Below are positions 14,820-23,047 of a stretch of 37,973 bases of DNA, in pieces (the stretch's first letter is position 1; every line of letters begins with the position of its first letter). The translations under genes were made by a program, and so were the position numbers. The DNA comes from an uncultured Clostridia bacterium. Its GTDB lineage: Bacteria > Bacillota > Clostridia > TANB77 > CAG-508. The notes beneath the pieces are model-generated. The model was not told the origin of the DNA. It worked only from the letters and a program-made list of their open reading frames with translations, and made no database searches. The stretch covers positions 1 through 37,973 of the forward strand of contig CAKPGS010000009.1 of NCBI GenBank assembly GCA_934155165.1, read 5' to 3'.

Positions 14820-15983
14820 CTAATTTTCTATATAATTTGTAAGTTCTACCATTGCATCTGCCGCTTCTAAATATTCTGAAAAAGTTCTTTTTATAAATTT
14901 AGAGTTTCTAAGTGATGGCTGTGTTGCAGTTAAATCCATTAGTAAAGGAATTCCTAGTCCTTTATTTAGCATTTTTGTTGTTTCTTTATAGTATTTTACA
15001 AGTTTGCTAACTTCCATTCTCCCTTTTACAAGATTATATTCTTTCATAGATTTATTATGTTTTTCTAGCAATTCTTTTATAAAGTCTTCATATTTATATT
15101 TTTTATATCTTTCCATATTATATATTTTTGCAGCACACTCTAAACCATAAATTGTTTTTAAGTTAAAGTTTTCCAAAAACAAATTAAATTCCTCTGAACT
15201 AAAATAGTAATAATGTCCTTGTGCATTATTAAAGGCTCTTAAGGTATCTAAATAACCTAATTTCATATTTTTTTCTATTTTTTCGTGATTAAATTCAAAG
15301 GTTCCACCTAAGTCCTCATCTGCTCTAATCATTTTTATATACACATTTTTATCTATAGTTTTTCTTTTAATTCCAATACCAGTAACATCAACTACAATTA
15401 TGTTTTTATAGCCTTTTTTTATTAGTAAATTTATTGGAATATTGTCGTGCAAACCGCCATCATAATATTCTACATTATCTATTTTTTGAGCCTTAAAGAT
15501 TGGAAAACAGGCTGTTGCAAGTAGATAATCATCCATTTTTTCCTTTGGTATATCTCCTTTAAATAATTCTTGAGATTCACCTTTTATTGAAGATGTTACA
15601 AGTCCAAAATCTATTGGTGAATTATAAATTTTATCTACATCTATATATTTGTTTACAGTATCTCTTAATGCGTTATTTTCTAAACCGCCTTTTTCAATAT
15701 ATTCTGCTGCTAAAATTCCTAAATTTTTTATATTGAAAATATTTTTTGTTTTATCTATCTTTTTGTCCATGGAAATAATATTGTCAAACTCTATTGTTTT
15801 ATATAAATCTACCATTTTTTCAAAATCGTCTTGTAATATTAAAGCTGCATTTAGTGCTCCAATTGATGTACCAGCTATTGCAGTTATATTAATATTAAGC
15901 TCTTTTAGAGCTTTCCATACTCCAACTTCATACGCACCTTTTGTTCCACCACCTGCAAGAACTAATCCAAACTCTTTATCCAT
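14820..15983 (-). CDS. Patatin-like phospholipase
   Basis: Predicted lipid acyl hydrolase using a Ser-Asp dyad. The 387-residue protein opens with the oxyanion-hole loop LAGGGTKGAYEVGV. It has the nucleophile Ser40 in AGTSIGALNAA and Asp175 in EYYDGGLHDNIPI. The patatin domain occupies roughly residues 5-230; the remaining 150 residues are helical and of unknown role. There is no signal peptide, so it is probably cytoplasmic or peripheral to the membrane. It starts 11 bases after the gltX stop and shares its operon. The natural substrate is unknown; related bacterial proteins resemble RssA/YlbK. Confidence 0.9.
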   Translation of the reverse strand: MDKEFGLVLAGGGTKGAYEVGVWKALKELNINITAIAGTSIGALNAALILQDDFEKMVDLYKTIEFDNIISMDKKIDKTKNIFNIKNLGILAAEYIEKGGLENNALRDTVNKYIDVDKIYNSPIDFGLVTSSIKGESQELFKGDIPKEKMDDYLLATACFPIFKAQKIDNVEYYDGGLHDNIPINLLIKKGYKNIIVVDVTGIGIKRKTIDKNVYIKMIRADEDLGGTFEFNHEKIEKNMKLGYLDTLRAFNNAQGHYYYFSSEEFNLFLENFNLKTIYGLECAAKIYNMERYKKYKYEDFIKELLEKHNKSMKEYNLVKGRMEVSKLVKYYKETTKMLNKGLGIPLLMDLTATQPSLRNSKFIKRTFSEYLEAADAMVELTNYIEN

Positions 15984-15994
15984 TGTATATCTCC

Positions 15995-17638
15995 TTATAA
16001 AACTTTTTTAAATCTTTTTTCCATTCTTTCTTTTCCAATTATTTTCATAATTTCATACATATCTGGTGTGTTTGTTCTACCTGTTAAAGCTATTCTTAAT
16101 ACTGTACTTACATCTCCTACGTGTCCTGGGTATGCATCTGGATTTGCTTTGTATTCTTTTACTTCGCTAGCATATCCTAATTTTCCTGCTAAGGCTTTTA
16201 TTGTATCAAACCATTCTTGTTTGTCGTGTTCTTCACTATATATTTTTAAATATTCTGTAAGAATTTCTGATATTTTTTCTTTATCATTTATTACTTGCCA
16301 TTCATAATTTTGTTCTTTTTCATTAAATTCTTCATCATACATATATTCTATTTCATTTTTTACATCTGACCATTTTGCAATATCTTTTCTTGGCTTTTTG
16401 TTTCCTCTTTCAATTCCTAAAACTTTTAAAGAATATTCTTTGTTTTCTAATAATTTAACAAGTTCATTATCAAACTTTTTAGCCCAATTTAGTGCTTCTT
16501 CATATACTTGTTCAGCGGTAAAAGCAGATATAACAATTTTAGATACATCTAATAGTTTTACCATATCAAATAAGGCTCCACTTACACTCATTTTGTTTAA
16601 TTGTAATTCAAATTCATCTATAGATTTCTCTTTATTTGCTCTTCTCCAATTTTCAAAACTTGAATTTGCAATGTTTAGCAAATATTCTTTAACTGCTTCT
16701 TTTGGAATACCTAATTCTGTATAATAACTAACTGCTGCCTCTGCATCTTTTCTTTTACTTAATTTACGTTTATTTCCATTGTCGTTTTTCATAACTGGTG
16801 CAATGTGTGCATATTTAGGAGCTCTAAAACCTAGTTCCCTAAATAATTGTAAATGTAATGGAACTGAAGATAACCATTCATCACCACGAATTACAAGTGT
16901 TGTTCTCATTAAGTGGTCATCTATTGCATGTGCAAAATGATATGTTGGAAGACCATCTGCTTTAATAATAACTATATCTTGGTCATTTTCTGGAAATTCT
17001 ACATTTCCTTTTATTACATCTTTATGTTTTATTTTTCTATCTTCTCTACCTGGTGATTTAAATCTTATAATATATTCCTCTCCATTTTCTATTCTTTTCA
17101 TTGCTTCTTCAACTGGAATAGTTCTACATTTTGCCCATACTCCATAATAACCTGGTCTTATTTTAGCTGCTTCTTGCTTATTTCTAATAGCTTCTACATC
17201 TTCTGGAGTACAGAAGCAAGGGTATGCCTTTCCTTGTGCAATTAAATATTTTGCATATGCTTGGTATATTTCTTTTCTTTCACTTTGTTTATAAGGTCCA
17301 TAATTTCCTTTACTTTCTGTATCTGAAATCATACCTTCATCACATTCAATATCATAATCTTTTAAAGCATTTACTATACCTGTTACGGCATTTTCAACTT
17401 CTCTTTTTTGGTCTGTATCTTCAATTCTTAAAAAGAACACACCACCTGTTTGAGTTGTAAGTTTCTTTGCAATTAAACTTTGGTAAATACCACCAATATG
17501 AACAAAACCAGTTGGACTAGGTGCAAATCTCGAAACAACTGCACCTTCTGGTAAATCTCTTTCAGGATACTTATTTTCATAATATTCTATATCTTTTGCA
17601 TCTGGGAAAATTAAATTTGCTAAATCTTTATAATCCAT
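15995..17638 (-). CDS. gltX: Glutamate-tRNA ligase
   Basis: Charges tRNA-Glu (and possibly tRNA-Gln if non-discriminating). This class I synthetase has 547 residues. The HIGH motif appears as RFAPSPTGFVHIGG near residue 39, and the KMSKS motif as RKLSKRKD. The catalytic core includes FLRIEDTDQKREVENA, and the C-terminal half is the helical anticodon-binding region. It is longer than the standard bacterial enzyme of about 480-490 residues but resembles the form I associate with clostridial lineages. The short leader excludes a T-box. The patatin gene follows at 11 bases. Confidence 0.95.
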   Translation of the reverse strand: MDYKDLANLIFPDAKDIEYYENKYPERDLPEGAVVSRFAPSPTGFVHIGGIYQSLIAKKLTTQTGGVFFLRIEDTDQKREVENAVTGIVNALKDYDIECDEGMISDTESKGNYGPYKQSERKEIYQAYAKYLIAQGKAYPCFCTPEDVEAIRNKQEAAKIRPGYYGVWAKCRTIPVEEAMKRIENGEEYIIRFKSPGREDRKIKHKDVIKGNVEFPENDQDIVIIKADGLPTYHFAHAIDDHLMRTTLVIRGDEWLSSVPLHLQLFRELGFRAPKYAHIAPVMKNDNGNKRKLSKRKDAEAAVSYYTELGIPKEAVKEYLLNIANSSFENWRRANKEKSIDEFELQLNKMSVSGALFDMVKLLDVSKIVISAFTAEQVYEEALNWAKKFDNELVKLLENKEYSLKVLGIERGNKKPRKDIAKWSDVKNEIEYMYDEEFNEKEQNYEWQVINDKEKISEILTEYLKIYSEEHDKQEWFDTIKALAGKLGYASEVKEYKANPDAYPGHVGDVSTVLRIALTGRTNTPDMYEIMKIIGKERMEKRFKKVL

Positions 17639-17676
17639 TTCTCATCTCTCCTACTTCTACTAATAAATTCTTACGT

Positions 17677-17705
17677 ATTATATCAAAAAAGAATATATAA
17701 TACAA
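17677..17705 (-). promoter_or_regulatory. gltX promoter
   Basis: Read on the minus strand, TTGTAT (17700-17705), 17 bases and TATAAT (17677-17682) place the start about 30 bases before the gltX ATG. Confidence 0.7.
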
Positions 17706-17751
17706 TAATATTTTCTTATTTCATACAATATAAAAAATGGCTTGGTTATGC

Positions 17752-17782
17752 GGGTCGCCCTAAGGACGCCGACCCCTACAAC
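17752..17782. repeat. GC-rich palindromic repeat, copy 1
   Basis: GGGTCG pairs with CGACCC (17752-17757 with 17770-17775), followed by CTACAAC. It belongs to the short palindrome family also at 17826, 22954 and 37834. It lies in the 315-base gap between gltX and rnjA, which otherwise holds only the second palindrome, the gltX promoter and the rnjA terminator. Confidence 0.65.
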
Positions 17783-17825
17783 TTCTAATTTATGTTTGAC
17801 TAATATTTTAATATTATTTTGTTTT

Positions 17826-17851
17826 GGGCGGACAGAGGCGTCCGCCCCTAC
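17826..17851. repeat. GC-rich palindromic repeat, copy 2
   Basis: GGGCGGAC (17826-17833) and GTCCGCCC (17840-17847) form a perfect 8-bp stem followed by CTAC, the family tail. It lies about 50 bases from copy 1. Confidence 0.7.
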
Positions 17852-17904
17852 TCCTAATCAATAAAAAAATTACTTAAATCTACTAGGTAGGTCACAAAAG
17901 GGTA

Positions 17905-17945
17905 ACAAATCAATAATACCAAGCTTTAAAGTGCTTGGTATTATT
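17905..17945 (-). terminator. Terminator of rnjA
   Basis: AATAATACCAAGC (17912-17924) and GCTTGGTATTATT (17933-17945) form a perfect 13-bp stem just after the rnjA stop, followed on the minus strand by a T-rich run. Confidence 0.85.
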
Positions 17946-17953
17946 ACGTTTTA

Positions 17954-19867
17954 TTAAATTTCCATTATTATTGGCAGAATCATTGGGTTTCTTTTTGTTT
18001 TTTGGAATATATATTCTCTTAGGTTTTCTTTTACGTTTGATTTTATTGTTGACCAGTCTGTTATGTGTTTTTCTTCGCATTTGTATACTTCTCTTCTTAC
18101 TACGTTTTTTACGTCATCCATTAGGTTTTCTGATTCTCTTACATATACAAATCCTCTTGAGATTACGTCTGGTCCTGCTATTATGCTTCCTGAACTTGAG
18201 TCCATTGTCATTACTATTATTATTAGTCCGTCTTGTGATAAGTGTTGTCTGTCTCTTAGTACTATGCTTCCTACATCTCCAACTCCTAATCCATCTACTA
18301 ATACTCTTCCTGATGGTACTGTTCCTGTAAATTTTGCTTCGTCTTCATTTAGTTCTAATACTTTTCCATTATCTGTTAAGAATATATTTTCTTTGTCTAT
18401 TCCCATAGATTTTGCTGTTTCACTATGTGCTATTAATTGTCTATATTCTCCATGAACTGGTATAAAGTATTTTGGTTTTGCAAGTGCTAATATTATTTTT
18501 TGTTCTTCTTGACATGCGTGTCCTGATACATGTATAGCCTCTAGTGAACTATATATAACTTCTGCTCCTAGTTGCATTAAATCATCTATTACTTTTGATA
18601 CAAATTTTTCGTTTCCAGGTATTGCTGTTGCAGATATTATTACTTTGTCATTTGGTGTTATTTGTACTTTTCTGTGTTCTCCTGCTGCCATTCTTGTTAA
18701 TGCAGACATTGGCTCTCCTTGACTTCCTGTTGTTATTATAACTAGTTGGTCATCTGTATAGTTTTTTATCATATCTATATCTATAAATACATTATCTGGA
18801 CATTTGATATATCCTAATTCTCTTGCTGTATCTATCATATTTACCATACTTCTACCACATACAGCTATTTTTCTTTTATGTTCTACTGCTGAATTTACAA
18901 TTTGTTGAACTCTATGCACGTTTGATGCAAATGTAGCAACTACAATTCTCTTTGTACAGTTTTGGAATAATTTTTCAAATACTTCTCCAACTGTACTTTC
19001 AGACATTGTGTATCCTTTTCTTTCTGCATTTGTACTATCAGACATAAGCGCTAGTATTCCTTTGTTTCCTAATTCTGCAATTCTTCCTAAATCCATTTGT
19101 TCACCATCAATTGGTGTAAAATCTAGTTTAAAATCTCCTGTGTGAAGTATTGTTCCAACTGGTGTTGTTATTGCAAGCATTACAGAATCTGGTATACTAT
19201 GGCAACTTCTTATAAACTCTACTTTGAATTTTCCAAGTTTTATTGTTTGGCCTTGTTTTACTTCTTTTAGCTTTGTTGAACGTAATAATTTATGTTCTTC
19301 TAACTTATTTCTAATTAATCCTGCAGCTAATTTAGTAGCATACACAGGCACATTTATTTTCTTTAACAAATATGGTACAAATCCTATATGGTCTTCATGT
19401 CCATGTGTTATAACTAATCCTCTAATTTTCTCTTTGTTTCTTTCTAGATATGTTAAATCTGGTATAACTAAGTCAACACCTAGCATATCATCATCTGGGA
19501 ATGCTAAACCAGCATCTACTAAAATTATATCGTCTCCATATTCAAAAACAGTTATGTTTTTACCTATTTCATGTAATCCTCCTAGAGGAATTATTTTTAT
19601 TGTTTCTTTTTTAAATATAAAATCTTTATTATTTGCTTTATTTGTTCTTCTTGTAGTTGTTCTTCTTTTTGATGTTTCTTCTATTTTTACATTTTTGTTT
19701 TCCTTTGTTTCTGCTACTTTATTTTTTCCTCTTGTACTTCTTCTTGTTGTATTATTATGATTTTCATGTGTTTTTCTAGTTGTTTCTGTATTATTTCTTT
19801 TTGTTCTCGTTGTTCTTGTTTTTCTTTCCGTACTTTCTACTTTTGTAGATTTTAATTCTTCTTCCAT
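17954..19867 (-). CDS. rnjA: Ribonuclease J
   Basis: 5'-to-3' exonuclease and endonuclease for mRNA decay and rRNA maturation, of the metallo-beta-lactamase/beta-CASP class. The 637-residue length reflects an added N-terminal tail of about 85 Lys/Arg/Thr/Asn-rich residues with no fold; the normal start follows at IKIIPLGGLHEIGKN. The metal site is THGHEDHIGFVP (His155-His160), with HTGDFKLDF, SDSTNAERKG, TTGSQGEPMSALTRMAAGEH and HVSGHACQEE further on. The tail probably binds RNA or the degradosome, by analogy with similar basic tails. A long structured leader precedes it, so post-transcriptional control is plausible. Confidence 0.96.
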   Translation of the reverse strand: MEEELKSTKVESTERKTRTTRTKRNNTETTRKTHENHNNTTRRSTRGKNKVAETKENKNVKIEETSKRRTTTRRTNKANNKDFIFKKETIKIIPLGGLHEIGKNITVFEYGDDIILVDAGLAFPDDDMLGVDLVIPDLTYLERNKEKIRGLVITHGHEDHIGFVPYLLKKINVPVYATKLAAGLIRNKLEEHKLLRSTKLKEVKQGQTIKLGKFKVEFIRSCHSIPDSVMLAITTPVGTILHTGDFKLDFTPIDGEQMDLGRIAELGNKGILALMSDSTNAERKGYTMSESTVGEVFEKLFQNCTKRIVVATFASNVHRVQQIVNSAVEHKRKIAVCGRSMVNMIDTARELGYIKCPDNVFIDIDMIKNYTDDQLVIITTGSQGEPMSALTRMAAGEHRKVQITPNDKVIISATAIPGNEKFVSKVIDDLMQLGAEVIYSSLEAIHVSGHACQEEQKIILALAKPKYFIPVHGEYRQLIAHSETAKSMGIDKENIFLTDNGKVLELNEDEAKFTGTVPSGRVLVDGLGVGDVGSIVLRDRQHLSQDGLIIIVMTMDSSSGSIIAGPDVISRGFVYVRESENLMDDVKNVVRREVYKCEEKHITDWSTIKSNVKENLREYIFQKTKRNPMILPIIMEI

Positions 19868-20231
19868 TTTTTCTCTCCTTCTTTTCTATGTTAATTTAAC
19901 TTTATGTATATAATTGTTCCCCGAAATTGCAAAGAGAATATAGGTAAACAGAGAATTCTGCTCCTATATTTGCTATAACCCTAAATATAATTTATTTTCA
20001 TTTTCAAATAATATAAATCTCTGTACCTTATACTAAATAATTCATTTCATTATAATAATAGAATTTTTTATCTCTTACTGAACAATAGTGTATATCCTTA
20101 CACCGCTAAAGATTACACTTATAAATCTCATTTTTATTTCCGAATCAATTTCTCTTATTATTTCTAAACACAAGTTTTTTATACATAAAACTTAAATCTC
20201 TTATTTTATCTATCTTTCAAGATAATCACTG
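19868..20231 (-). ncRNA. Long structured 5' leader of rnjA (candidate cis-acting RNA)
   Basis: A consensus promoter 370 bases upstream implies a leader of about 364 bases with no ORF worth calling. Near its 3' end a compound hairpin is visible at 19929-19973: ATATAGG pairs with CCTATAT, CAGA with TCTG, and GCAAA with TTTGC-like outer bases. Another possible stem further upstream brings AGTGTA close to TACACT, with ATCTT opposite AAGGAT. It does not match a riboswitch class I can recognise. Autoregulation by RNase J, or RNA-based control of rnjA, is a reasonable inference. Confidence 0.4.
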
Positions 20232-20237
20232 CTTTGT

Positions 20238-20266
20238 ATTATACAATAATATTTTATTCTTGTCAA
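20238..20266 (-). promoter_or_regulatory. rnjA promoter
   Basis: TTGACA (20261-20266), 17 bases and TATAAT (20238-20243) on the minus strand match the vegetative consensus exactly. Together with the leader this accounts for most of the 529-base gap from 19868. The remainder, 20270-20350, holds only a weak AGTTCC/GGAACT inverted repeat around a degenerate GC-rich core. Confidence 0.8.
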
Positions 20267-20352
20267 ATTTACATAATAAAAAAATAGTTCCTCCACTCGG
20301 GCGGACTTAAGACATCCTCCCTCACACTTAAAATGGAACTTTCCTATTATAT

Positions 20353-20389
20353 AAAAAAAGTGCTATTTATTTTTAAATAACACTTTTTT
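20353..20389 (-). terminator. Terminator after the split surface-protein gene
   Basis: A-rich arm 20353-20369 (ends GTGCTATTTA) pairs with 20374-20389 (TAAATAACAC then T-run), with one bulge. It follows the minus-strand stop at 20397 by a few bases. Confidence 0.75.
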
Positions 20390-20396
20390 GGCAACA

Positions 20397-20699
20397 TTAT
20401 TCCCAAGCATATTCTCCAAAAATTTCTAAGGCCTTTCCATAATCTGTTATTCCAACATTTTCTTCTTTTGAATAATAATAAGGAGCCATACCTAAATTAT
20501 ATTCTCCAGGCATTATATATATTTTATTTTCGTCTTTTGCCATTGTTATAGCTTTTAAAACACTCAAATAAGGTTTATTTGCACTTACATCTCCTGTTTC
20601 ATCATTACCTTCCGTAGAAACATAAATATCAGCAGTTGGTACACTTTTTATTGTAGCAGATGTAATAATCTTTTCATTTGTTTTCTCTCCTTTTTTCAA
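20397..20699 (-). pseudogene. Truncated DUF1565/pectate-lyase-like fragment, downstream half of a split gene
   Basis: One hundred residues remain. From about residue 24, DIYVSTEGNDETGDVSANKP followed by YLSVLKAITMAKDENKIYIMPGEYN is the typical N-terminal entry into a right-handed parallel beta-helix (DUF1565-like), but the helix itself is missing and the chain ends in EIFGEYAWE. The frame is the same as that of the preceding gene: its TAA (20700-20702) is followed directly by TTG AAA. No ribosome site stands before that TTG, so this is better explained as read-on sequence after a nonsense codon than as a separate gene. Confidence 0.6.
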
Positions 20700-22007
20700 T
20701 TATATTTTTAATATCTCAATAAAATTTATTGTATAAAATTCTGCATAAGAATCGCTTCCACCTGCTACTTCAATAAATTTCGTATTTTCGTTTACTCTTG
20801 TTTCTAAATCTGCATCTGGATGACCTACACCATCAAATTGCCAAACTCTAGTAATATTTTCTATTGTACTTTTATTTTCATCTACATAATTTACACTTGT
20901 TGAACTTCCTCTACCAGATCCAGAAATTTTAACTCTAATTTTTCCTTTTAACGCTGAACTATCTACTTGCATATAAAATTTTTGACCTGCACTTATTCCT
21001 TGAAATGTTGTATCATCTTTATCAAAAATTAATGATTGCATTGCATCATTTGCAGTTGGATTAATTAATACTTGTGTTTCCGTTGTTAAACCTGAGGCTA
21101 TTTTTACGCTTTTCATCTTTAATACAGGTGTTTCAAAACTTGTAGTTTCTAATTTATTTCCTTTTACTTTTATCCAATTTTCTCCATAGTCTGAACTATA
21201 ATAATTTTCTATGTCTTCTCTTTGGTCATATTGTATTTCAACATCACTATTAACTATTATCCCCCTAGAAGTTAATAATGCATATTCAGATTTTGAATTT
21301 ATATTAGTTGTTGGTTCTGATGCCTTATCAAAATCTAGACAATTAATCTTCTTTTCAAATTCTATTCCATTTCCCTTTGAATCTAATGCTTTTACATATA
21401 TAGTTAATGTCTTATCCTCATTTAAGCCTATTTTATTATTTAATATATTGTATGAATCAAGTTTTATTGGTTCTTTATAAGTTACAAATTCACCAGTTGT
21501 TCCTATTTTATATTGTTTATTTGTTAATTGCTTAGCTGTATTATATGTAATATTAAGTGTTCCTTCTGTTGCAATCTCTTTTTCTGTATCTACATTTACA
21601 TTAATAATTTTATCTATGTCATCATCTGTTATCTCTATAGTATCTTCTGAAATTTCTCCATTACCTTTTGTTGTTCTAAATACATAGTTTTCATCTTTTT
21701 TTACATTATAATCAACATACATTACATTTTTTCCATTACAATAAATTATGTTTCCATCTGGAGTTTCAATTTGTCTTATACCATCTTCTGTTTCAACTTT
21801 TGCTAGTATCTGTATATTTTCATCTATATTATTTGAATATATTTCATATGATAATATTTCTGTTTGTGATTTTAAAAAGTTATTTTTTATTATTTTCTGT
21901 ATATTATTTCTCCCAAAAAATATACTAATAACAACTATAATCAATAATATTATAAATATGACAATAATTATTTTCTTCTTATTACAATTTTTCAATATAT
22001 TTTTCAT
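20700..22007 (-). CDS. Membrane-anchored surface protein, upstream half of a split gene
   Basis: Of 435 residues, the N-terminus is basic and followed by one membrane helix (about residues 13-32, IIIVIFIILLIIVVISIFFG); the rest is extracellular and rich in beta strands. Ig-like or bacterial-surface modules are suggested by GTLNITYNTAKQLTNKQYKI and SDYGENWIKVKGN. The last 120 residues (from about LIFDKDDTTFQGI to FIEVAGGSDSYAEFYTI) look like a carbohydrate-binding jelly roll. It has a good AAGGAGAT site. The stop is followed in frame by a beta-helix fragment, so the ancestral protein was longer. The function is unknown; attachment to or recognition of a glycan is possible. Confidence 0.7.
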   Translation of the reverse strand: MKNILKNCNKKKIIIVIFIILLIIVVISIFFGRNNIQKIIKNNFLKSQTEILSYEIYSNNIDENIQILAKVETEDGIRQIETPDGNIIYCNGKNVMYVDYNVKKDENYVFRTTKGNGEISEDTIEITDDDIDKIINVNVDTEKEIATEGTLNITYNTAKQLTNKQYKIGTTGEFVTYKEPIKLDSYNILNNKIGLNEDKTLTIYVKALDSKGNGIEFEKKINCLDFDKASEPTTNINSKSEYALLTSRGIIVNSDVEIQYDQREDIENYYSSDYGENWIKVKGNKLETTSFETPVLKMKSVKIASGLTTETQVLINPTANDAMQSLIFDKDDTTFQGISAGQKFYMQVDSSALKGKIRVKISGSGRGSSTSVNYVDENKSTIENITRVWQFDGVGHPDADLETRVNENTKFIEVAGGSDSYAEFYTINFIEILKI

Positions 22008-22057
22008 TGCCTATCTCCTTAAAATATTATATATAATATTTAGTCTTTTAACAATAG

Positions 22058-22771
22058 TTATTTATATTTTTTATCTAATTTATCATTTAAATATAATTTT
22101 GAAATTATTTTTAATTCTCTTATACTTTCTTCAGATACTTTAAATGAATATAATTTTTTTGCTGGTGCTAATATTGCATATTTTATTGCATTTAAAGTTC
22201 CTTCGTTTATTTCAACTGCACTTTTATCTTGTTTGCCACATGTTTCACATTTTAGTCCATTATCTCTTAAACTAAAATATTTTATATTTTCTTTTTTTCC
22301 ACAGTTTACACACTTTTCTATATGTGGTTTAAAACCTAATATGCTTATTAAACGTAGTTTAAATATAGACATTACTAAGTCCAAATTTTTATCTGTTTCT
22401 GAAATTACATATATTGTATTCAATAATAGCTGAAGTATATTATAGCTATTTTGATTTTCTGTTGTTGTATCTTGTATTAATCTTGTAATTTCAGCTACAT
22501 AATTTAACTTGTCTAAATCTATTCTAACATTATAAAACACTTCTATTGTGCTACATGAATTTATATTATATGTATTTGCACCTTTATATAAAACATATTC
22601 ACCAAAACATAAATATTGTGTTCCAGCAAGAAGGCTACTTTTAGGCCTTCTTGCGCCTTTAGCTGCACATGATATTTTTCCTAAACCTGGTGTTAAAAGT
22701 GTAATCATTTTATCATAATCACCCATATTATGTTCTGCTATTACTATTCCCTTCGTTTTTACTGTTCCCAT
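22058..22771 (-). CDS. recO: DNA repair protein RecO
   Basis: Recombination mediator that helps load RecA onto SSB-coated DNA with RecR. The 237-residue length is typical. The N-terminal OB fold begins TKGIVIAEHNMGDYDKMITL and continues through GAKGARRPKSSLLAG. A zinc finger is visible as CVNCGKK and, about 20 residues on, CETCGKQ. The ATG at 22771 lies inside the yqzL coding region, overlapping it by 44 bases. The era-yqzL-recO order matches Bacillus subtilis. Confidence 0.95.
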   Translation of the reverse strand: MGTVKTKGIVIAEHNMGDYDKMITLLTPGLGKISCAAKGARRPKSSLLAGTQYLCFGEYVLYKGANTYNINSCSTIEVFYNVRIDLDKLNYVAEITRLIQDTTTENQNSYNILQLLLNTIYVISETDKNLDLVMSIFKLRLISILGFKPHIEKCVNCGKKENIKYFSLRDNGLKCETCGKQDKSAVEINEGTLNAIKYAILAPAKKLYSFKVSEESIRELKIISKLYLNDKLDKKYK

Positions 22772-22880
22772 TTTTTTCCGCCTTTATATTTTTTTCAAGT
22801 TGCTCTATTGCTCTTAATTCTACAAATGTATCGATATTTCCAGTATTTTTAAATGTATTCCACGCTATTTGTTTAATCAT
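22728..22880 (-). CDS. yqzL: YqzL-family small protein
   Basis: A 50-residue ORF opening MIKQIAWNTFKNTGNIDTFV and continuing ELRAIEQLEKN. The W-x-x-F-x-x-T-G-x-I-(D/E)-(A/T) pattern is the YqzL signature, and its position between era and recO matches YqzL in Bacillus. A GGAGATG site precedes the ATG at 22880. Its 3' end overlaps recO by 44 bases in another frame, implying translational coupling. The C-terminal 20 residues are low-complexity Asn/Lys. The function of the family is unknown. Confidence 0.85.
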   Translation of the reverse strand: MIKQIAWNTFKNTGNIDTFVELRAIEQLEKNIKAEKNGNSKNEGNSNSRT

Positions 22881-22953
22881 GAAATCATCTCCTTTATGCT
22901 ATTTATCTTTTGTAAAATGAATTTTTTTATTCAATTTAATTACATTTTTTTGT

Positions 22954-22980
22954 GGGCACGGAGCACCGTGCCCCTACAAC
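22954..22980. repeat. GC-rich palindromic repeat, copy 3
   Basis: GGGCACGG and CCGTGCCC pair perfectly around AGCA, followed by CTACAAC. The 27 bases are identical to those at 37834-37860. It lies between era and yqzL. Confidence 0.8.
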
Positions 22981-23047
22981 GTTTGACATCTATTTTGTAA
23001 TATAATTTTTTACCAATGGCAAATATATTTGTTTAATTATAATAAAT

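Noticed and set aside
17639..17705. T-box leader for gltX
   Set aside because: The promoter is only about 40 bases from the start codon, leaving no room for a T-box, and no specifier or antiterminator sequence is visible.
20270..20345. Fifth copy of the GC-rich palindrome or of the structured elements
   Set aside because: A GGGCGGAC-like core and an AGTTCC/GGAACT pair are present, but the stem is too degenerate and the CTAC tail is missing.
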